From Acidobacteriota bacterium (lineage in GTDB: Bacteria; Acidobacteriota; Terriglobia; Acidiferrales; UBA7541): DNA of 46,157 bases. Shown here piece after piece: positions 42,602 to 46,157 of this stretch; the first letter of the stretch is position 1, and each line of letters opens with the position of its first letter. The translations under genes were made by a program, and so were the position numbers. Below the pieces are notes generated by a model, which had not been told where the DNA came from, searched no databases, and saw only the letters and a program-made list of their open reading frames with translations. Location of the stretch: positions 1 to 46,157 of the forward strand of contig QHZB01000217.1 of NCBI GenBank assembly GCA_003224525.1, given 5' to 3'.

Positions 42602-43636
42602 TCATTTCAGTACATAACTCCGGTAAAGGGTATCGCGTTGGGCGGGGAGGAAGCCGGCGTCGGAGATGATGCGGCGGAGTTCGCCTTCGTTGGTGCGGTT
42701 CTTCACGCCGGCAGCAAAGACGACGTTTTCTTCGATGAGAATGCTGCCGACGTCGTCGGCACCGAATTGCAAACCGACCTGGCAGACTTTGATTCCGGGC
42801 GTGAGCCAGCTTGACTGGATGTGGTCGATGTTGTCGAGATACAGGCGGCTGACGGCCAGCGTCTTCAGGTAATCGACCGCGGTGGCTTCCTGCACTTTTT
42901 TTCCGAGGGCGGTATTTTCGGCGGCAAACATCCAGGGAATGAACGCCGTGAAGCCGCCGGTATCTTCCTGAATCCGCCGCAGCCTTTCGAGATGGTTGAC
43001 GCGATGGCGCAATTCTTCGCCGCAGCCAAACATCATGGTGGCGGTGGTGCGCAGTCCCAGCGAGTGGGCCATGCGGTGCATTTCTTCCCAGTCGTCACTC
43101 GTGCACTTCAACCGGGCAATCTTGGCGCGGACTTCATCGTCGAGAATTTCCGCGCCGCCGCCGGGAATGGATTGCAGTCCGGCGTCCATCAGCCGCTGAA
43201 TTGTTTCGCGGATGCTGATTTCAGAAACTTCCGCGACGCACAGAATTTCGGGTGCCGAAAAGCAATGCAGATGCACTTGCGGATAGCGTGCCTTCAGAGA
43301 GCGCAGTAGATTTTCGTAATAGCCGATCTGCAAGTCCGGGTGCAGTCCGCCCTGGAGCAAAATTCCTGTGCCGCCGAGTTCCAGCATTTCGTCGATTTTC
43401 TTGTAGATTTCCTCGAACGACAGGATGTAGCCGTCCTTGGCGCCCATGGGGCGATAGAAGGCGCAGAAGGAACAATACTCGGTGCAGAAATTCGTGTAGT
43501 TGATGTTGCGGTCGATCTGATAAGTGACGACGCGGGGGTCGTTTTTCTTCAGGCGCATTTGGTGCGCGGCCATGCCGAGACCCACGAGGTCATCGGATTC
43601 GAGCATTTCCAGAGCTTGTTGTTTCGTCAGTCCCAA
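42602..43636 (-). CDS. mqnC: Dehypoxanthine futalosine cyclase, menaquinone pathway
   Basis: Radical SAM enzyme that cyclises dehypoxanthine futalosine in the futalosine route to menaquinone. TTG at 43636 is the start, with AAAGGA upstream. The 344-residue protein has the cluster motif CTEYCSFC (Cys51, Cys55, Cys58), GGTGILLQGGLHPDLQIGYY, SIPGGGAEIL, and SSWLTPGIKVCQVGLQFGAD. This order and size are specific to MqnC rather than MqnE. mqnA lies upstream, 96 bp away, on the same strand. Confidence 0.93.
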   Translation of the reverse strand: MGLTKQQALEMLESDDLVGLGMAAHQMRLKKNDPRVVTYQIDRNINYTNFCTEYCSFCAFYRPMGAKDGYILSFEEIYKKIDEMLELGGTGILLQGGLHPDLQIGYYENLLRSLKARYPQVHLHCFSAPEILCVAEVSEISIRETIQRLMDAGLQSIPGGGAEILDDEVRAKIARLKCTSDDWEEMHRMAHSLGLRTTATMMFGCGEELRHRVNHLERLRRIQEDTGGFTAFIPWMFAAENTALGKKVQEATAVDYLKTLAVSRLYLDNIDHIQSSWLTPGIKVCQVGLQFGADDVGSILIEENVVFAAGVKNRTNEGELRRIISDAGFLPAQRDTLYRSYVLK

Positions 43637-43732
43637 GATAATCCTTTGCGATCTTTCGATTCCATTGTAACCAATGCCTTATTCAATCTCGATGACGCGA
43701 TTTCGCCGAGACGGGCGCAGCATGTTTCGCCA

Positions 43733-44629
43733 CTACAACTTCACGGCCTCCACTTTCGCCGCGGCGTATTCGAGCGCTTTCGCTGGGGGGATCAGGCCGT
43801 ATTTTGCGGCATAGGTGAAATACAATTCCAGGCCGCGGCGATTTTCCTCATCCAATGAATAGTCAATGTTGTGGCGCAAGTATGACTCGAGCGTCCGTTG
43901 CGACAATTCCAGTTCGCGCGCCGCGGCGAAGCAGATTTCGGTGATGCGCGACAAGCCGAAATCCCGGGAGGCGAGGAAATCGGCGGTCAATTCGGGAGTA
44001 GCGATTTCTCGCCTGGAGGCCCAGAGCGCCAGGACGACAGGCAATCCCGTCAAGTTCCGCCATTCGCCGACCACGTCGTAGACGTAGAAGAATTCCGAGC
44101 TGGTAATCCCGAGCGTTGCCGCCTGGCATACCGCTTGGCCTTGCGTGCCGGGCCGAGCATCCTTTTCGATCGCCACGGCAATTCGCAGTGCCGGGTCCCC
44201 AATCAGGAGCGCCGCGTCTGTTTGGTTCAACATGGCGCCCAAGTCCGGCGGAACTTCAAAGAACTGCGGCGCGATCTTCCACTTTTCCGCGCACAGGATG
44301 CGCGTCAGCGTCTGCGTGCTGCGCGAACTGCCGTCCAGCGCGAAGCTCTTCACCTGATCGATGGGCTTCTTGGCAATGATCAACAGGCTTCGCACCTGCT
44401 GTTTCGAGGCAATGGCCATGTCCGGCAGGATCACCAAATCATCGATACGCTGGTATTCGATGGCCGGGATAATCGCCACGTCCGCCTGGCCGGTTCGCAA
44501 CTGTTCGGCGCACTGCGAGGGCACGGTGAAGGACAAATCGTACTTGCCGCGTAGCGGGCCGCTGGTGAAGCCCCAGACGAGCGGCGCGGTGTTCAGGTAT
44601 TGAACGATGGAGATGCGAAGTTTGGTCAC
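43733..44629 (-). CDS. mqnA: Chorismate dehydratase, menaquinone pathway
   Basis: MqnA removes water from chorismate as the first step of the futalosine pathway. The 298-residue protein (GTG start) has RISIVQYLNTAPLVWGF, the substrate-binding SQCAEQLRTGQADVAIIPAI, SSRSTQTLTRIL, and NQTDAALLIGDPALRI. It has the periplasmic-binding-protein fold typical for MqnA, without a signal peptide. It is close to MqnD, but the YLNTAPL and IGDPALR blocks favour MqnA. Together with mqnC it indicates menaquinone synthesis by the futalosine route. Confidence 0.9.
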   Translation of the reverse strand: MTKLRISIVQYLNTAPLVWGFTSGPLRGKYDLSFTVPSQCAEQLRTGQADVAIIPAIEYQRIDDLVILPDMAIASKQQVRSLLIIAKKPIDQVKSFALDGSSRSTQTLTRILCAEKWKIAPQFFEVPPDLGAMLNQTDAALLIGDPALRIAVAIEKDARPGTQGQAVCQAATLGITSSEFFYVYDVVGEWRNLTGLPVVLALWASRREIATPELTADFLASRDFGLSRITEICFAAARELELSQRTLESYLRHNIDYSLDEENRRGLELYFTYAAKYGLIPPAKALEYAAAKVEAVKL

Positions 44630-44727
44630 GGTCGGGCTCGTTTAACCCTTAGTATAGCAGACGCGAATTTCCCGCACGGTAGACATCATCTGTTATAAAC
44701 GTTTCATCGCCTTTGGAGGGTTTGAAT

Positions 44728-46157
44728 ATGTCGAAGCTTTCGGGCTGGTTTTTCCCCATTCTCATGGTTTCTGCGGCGTCCGGTGTAGCGGCTGCTCGGC
44801 CCGAAACGCCGCAAACGTCCACGATCGCTGAGAAAACCGCGGGCGCCCAGAAACTTCCTGGTTATTTCAACCTTTACTGGGATGCAAAGCAGGGGAAGCT
44901 CTGGCTCGAAATCGACAAATGGAGCAGCGAATTTCTGTACCAGAGCGGGCTTCCGGCGGGGATCGGTTCGAATGATATTGGGCTGGACCGTGGGCAGCTT
45001 GGCGCGACGCGCATCGTGCGCTTTGAGCGCAGCGGCCCGAAGGTCCTGTTCATTCAGGAAAACCTTGATTACCGGGCGGTGAGCGATGACCCCGACGAAA
45101 AGCGGGCGGTGCACGACTCCTTTGCGGAGTCCGTGTTGTGGGGCTTCAAGGTGGAGGCGGAGGAAAGGGACCACGCGCTGGTGGACGCCACGGATTTTTT
45201 TCTGCGCGATGCCCATGGCATTCCCGCAACGCTGCACCGGACGAAGCAGGGCACTTATCATTTGGATGCGTCGCGCTGCGCCATCTATCTTCCGCAGACG
45301 AAGAATTTTCCGCTGAATACGGAAGTGGAGGCCACACTCACGTTTGCGGGAGAGGAACCGGGCCGGTGGGTCCGTGATGTGACGCCTTCTCCCGAATCGA
45401 TCACGGTGCGCGAGCATCACTCGTTCGTGCAGCTTCCGCCGCCGGGGTACAAGACGCGCGCCTACGATCCGCGGGCGAGTTTTTTCGGCATTGGCTACAT
45501 GGATTACGCCACGCCCATTAGCGAACCGATCGTGAAGCGCTTTATCGCGCGGCACCGGCTGGAGAAAAAAGATCCGAAGGCGGCGGTCAGCGAGGCGGTG
45601 CAGCCGATCGTGTACTACCTGGATCGCGGAGCGCCGGAGCCGATTCGCTCCGCGCTGCTCGAAGGCGCGCGGTGGTGGAATCAGGCGTTTGAGGCCGCTG
45701 GCTACAAAAACGCTTTTCGAGTGGAGCTCCTGCCGGAAGGCGCGGACCTGATGGACCTGCGGTACAACGTGATTCAGTGGGTGCACCGCGCGACGCGCGG
45801 GTGGTCGTATGGCGCGGCGGTAATTGATCCGCGCACGGGCGAAATCATCAAGGGGCACGTGACGCTGGGGTCGCTGCGCGTGCGGCAGGATTATCTGATT
45901 GCGGAAAGTCTCCTGGCGCCCTACGAGAAGGGCAAACCGGTCTCGCCGAAGATGCAGGAGATGGCGCTGGCGCGGCTGAGGCAGCTTGCGGCACATGAAG
46001 TCGGGCACACCCTGGGCCTGATGCACAATTATTCCGCGAGCACGGTCAACCGTTCTTCCGTAATGGATTACCCGCCGCCGTACGTGAAACTCGCGGCGGA
46101 CGGCACGCCGGACGTTTCTTCGGCTTACGCGACGGGAATCGGCGAGTGGGACAAAGT
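44728..46157 (+). CDS. Secreted zinc metalloprotease, DUF5117/DUF4953 type (3' end outside window)
   Basis: ATG at 44728 has TTGGAGGG upstream; the open frame runs off the window (476 codons seen). A signal peptide (WFFPILMVSAASGVAA) is followed by a beta-rich N-terminal domain (LPGYFNLYWDAKQGKLWLEI, FLYQSGLPAGIGSNDIGLDR) and then the metzincin site AAHEVGHTLGLMHNYSAS (His423, Glu424, His427, His433), near the visible end. The remainder of this family, usually 800-900 residues, lies outside. It is a predicted exported protease of Bacteroidota/Acidobacteriota type; substrate unknown. Confidence 0.88.
   Translation, partial: MSKLSGWFFPILMVSAASGVAAARPETPQTSTIAEKTAGAQKLPGYFNLYWDAKQGKLWLEIDKWSSEFLYQSGLPAGIGSNDIGLDRGQLGATRIVRFERSGPKVLFIQENLDYRAVSDDPDEKRAVHDSFAESVLWGFKVEAEERDHALVDATDFFLRDAHGIPATLHRTKQGTYHLDASRCAIYLPQTKNFPLNTEVEATLTFAGEEPGRWVRDVTPSPESITVREHHSFVQLPPPGYKTRAYDPRASFFGIGYMDYATPISEPIVKRFIARHRLEKKDPKAAVSEAVQPIVYYLDRGAPEPIRSALLEGARWWNQAFEAAGYKNAFRVELLPEGADLMDLRYNVIQWVHRATRGWSYGAAVIDPRTGEIIKGHVTLGSLRVRQDYLIAESLLAPYEKGKPVSPKMQEMALARLRQLAAHEVGHTLGLMHNYSASTVNRSSVMDYPPPYVKLAADGTPDVSSAYATGIGEWDK

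Noticed and set aside
44704-46026. A 440-codon open frame on the minus strand opposite the metalloprotease gene
   Set aside because: Its translation is Arg/His/Pro-rich without family features, while the plus strand carries a signal peptide and an HExxHxxGxxH motif in a continuous frame.

Overview
The window looks like chromosomal DNA of a soil-type Acidobacteriota bacterium (class Terriglobia is my best guess). This is an inference from gene content: an acidobacterial-style '[20 protein letters not shown]' Ser/Thr kinase, futalosine-pathway menaquinone genes, a hopanoid-associated glycosyltransferase, secreted TldD/TldE-like proteins, a DUF5117-type metalloprotease, and GC-rich coding throughout. 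I see no phage, plasmid, CRISPR, insertion-sequence or tRNA/rRNA genes.

Layout. 1-3.9 kb: alpha-glucan degradation (GH31 tail, GH13 amylase-like enzyme, CBM9-like protein). 4.0-4.8 kb: a crotonase-family hydratase. 4.9-12.0 kb: a vitamin B12 acquisition regulon. It has a promoter, a cobalamin riboswitch with terminator, btuF-btuC-btuD, a second cobalamin riboswitch, a BtuB-like TonB receptor, a DUF71/COG2102 ATP-pyrophosphatase and a DUF6580 membrane protein. 12.0-14.1 kb: gatB, then a BCP/PrxQ peroxiredoxin whose peroxidatic cysteine codon is an in-frame TGA. 14.2-15.4 kb: a 5'-truncated SDR gene and a 450-bp non-coding stretch. 15.4-18.4 kb: a glycine-rich exported protein and panB-dinB-panC. 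18.5-19.4 kb: a Ser/Thr kinase-TPR gene that has lost its catalytic core. 19.5-28.7 kb: HpnB-like glycosyltransferase, iorAB-type molybdenum hydroxylase, a large GH18-CE4-GT2 fusion protein and a membrane glycosyltransferase. 28.7-36.6 kb: CDF transporter with three C-terminal domains, Tat-type MsrB, a translationally coupled TldE/TldD pair, a FecR-domain protein with a long structured leader, and a SpoIIE-type phosphatase. 36.7-41.0 kb: small membrane and hypothetical proteins, a GDYXXLXY/DUF2157 pair and a tautomerase. 41.1-46.2 kb: zinc-ribbon coiled-coil protein coupled to an RNase H-like protein, mqnC and mqnA, and the start of a secreted metzincin.

The strongest unusual signal is the peroxiredoxin at 13614-14075. 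The reading frame is intact across the gene except for one TGA at 13743-13745. That TGA is exactly where the family has its catalytic Cys, the protein has no other Cys, and a small hairpin with a GU-starting loop lies 17 nt after the TGA. This fits a selenocysteine-encoding peroxiredoxin with a bacterial SECIS element. The second strongest signal is the B12 regulon, where two riboswitches bracket the transport genes and two poorly characterised genes (DUF71 and DUF6580) are attached to it.

The window also carries three copies of a short intergenic palindrome (GTAGGGGCG...CGCCC) at 8092, 10691 and 13551, two decayed genes (SDR and kinase), and several translationally coupled pairs (ATGA, GTGA and TGATG overlaps).
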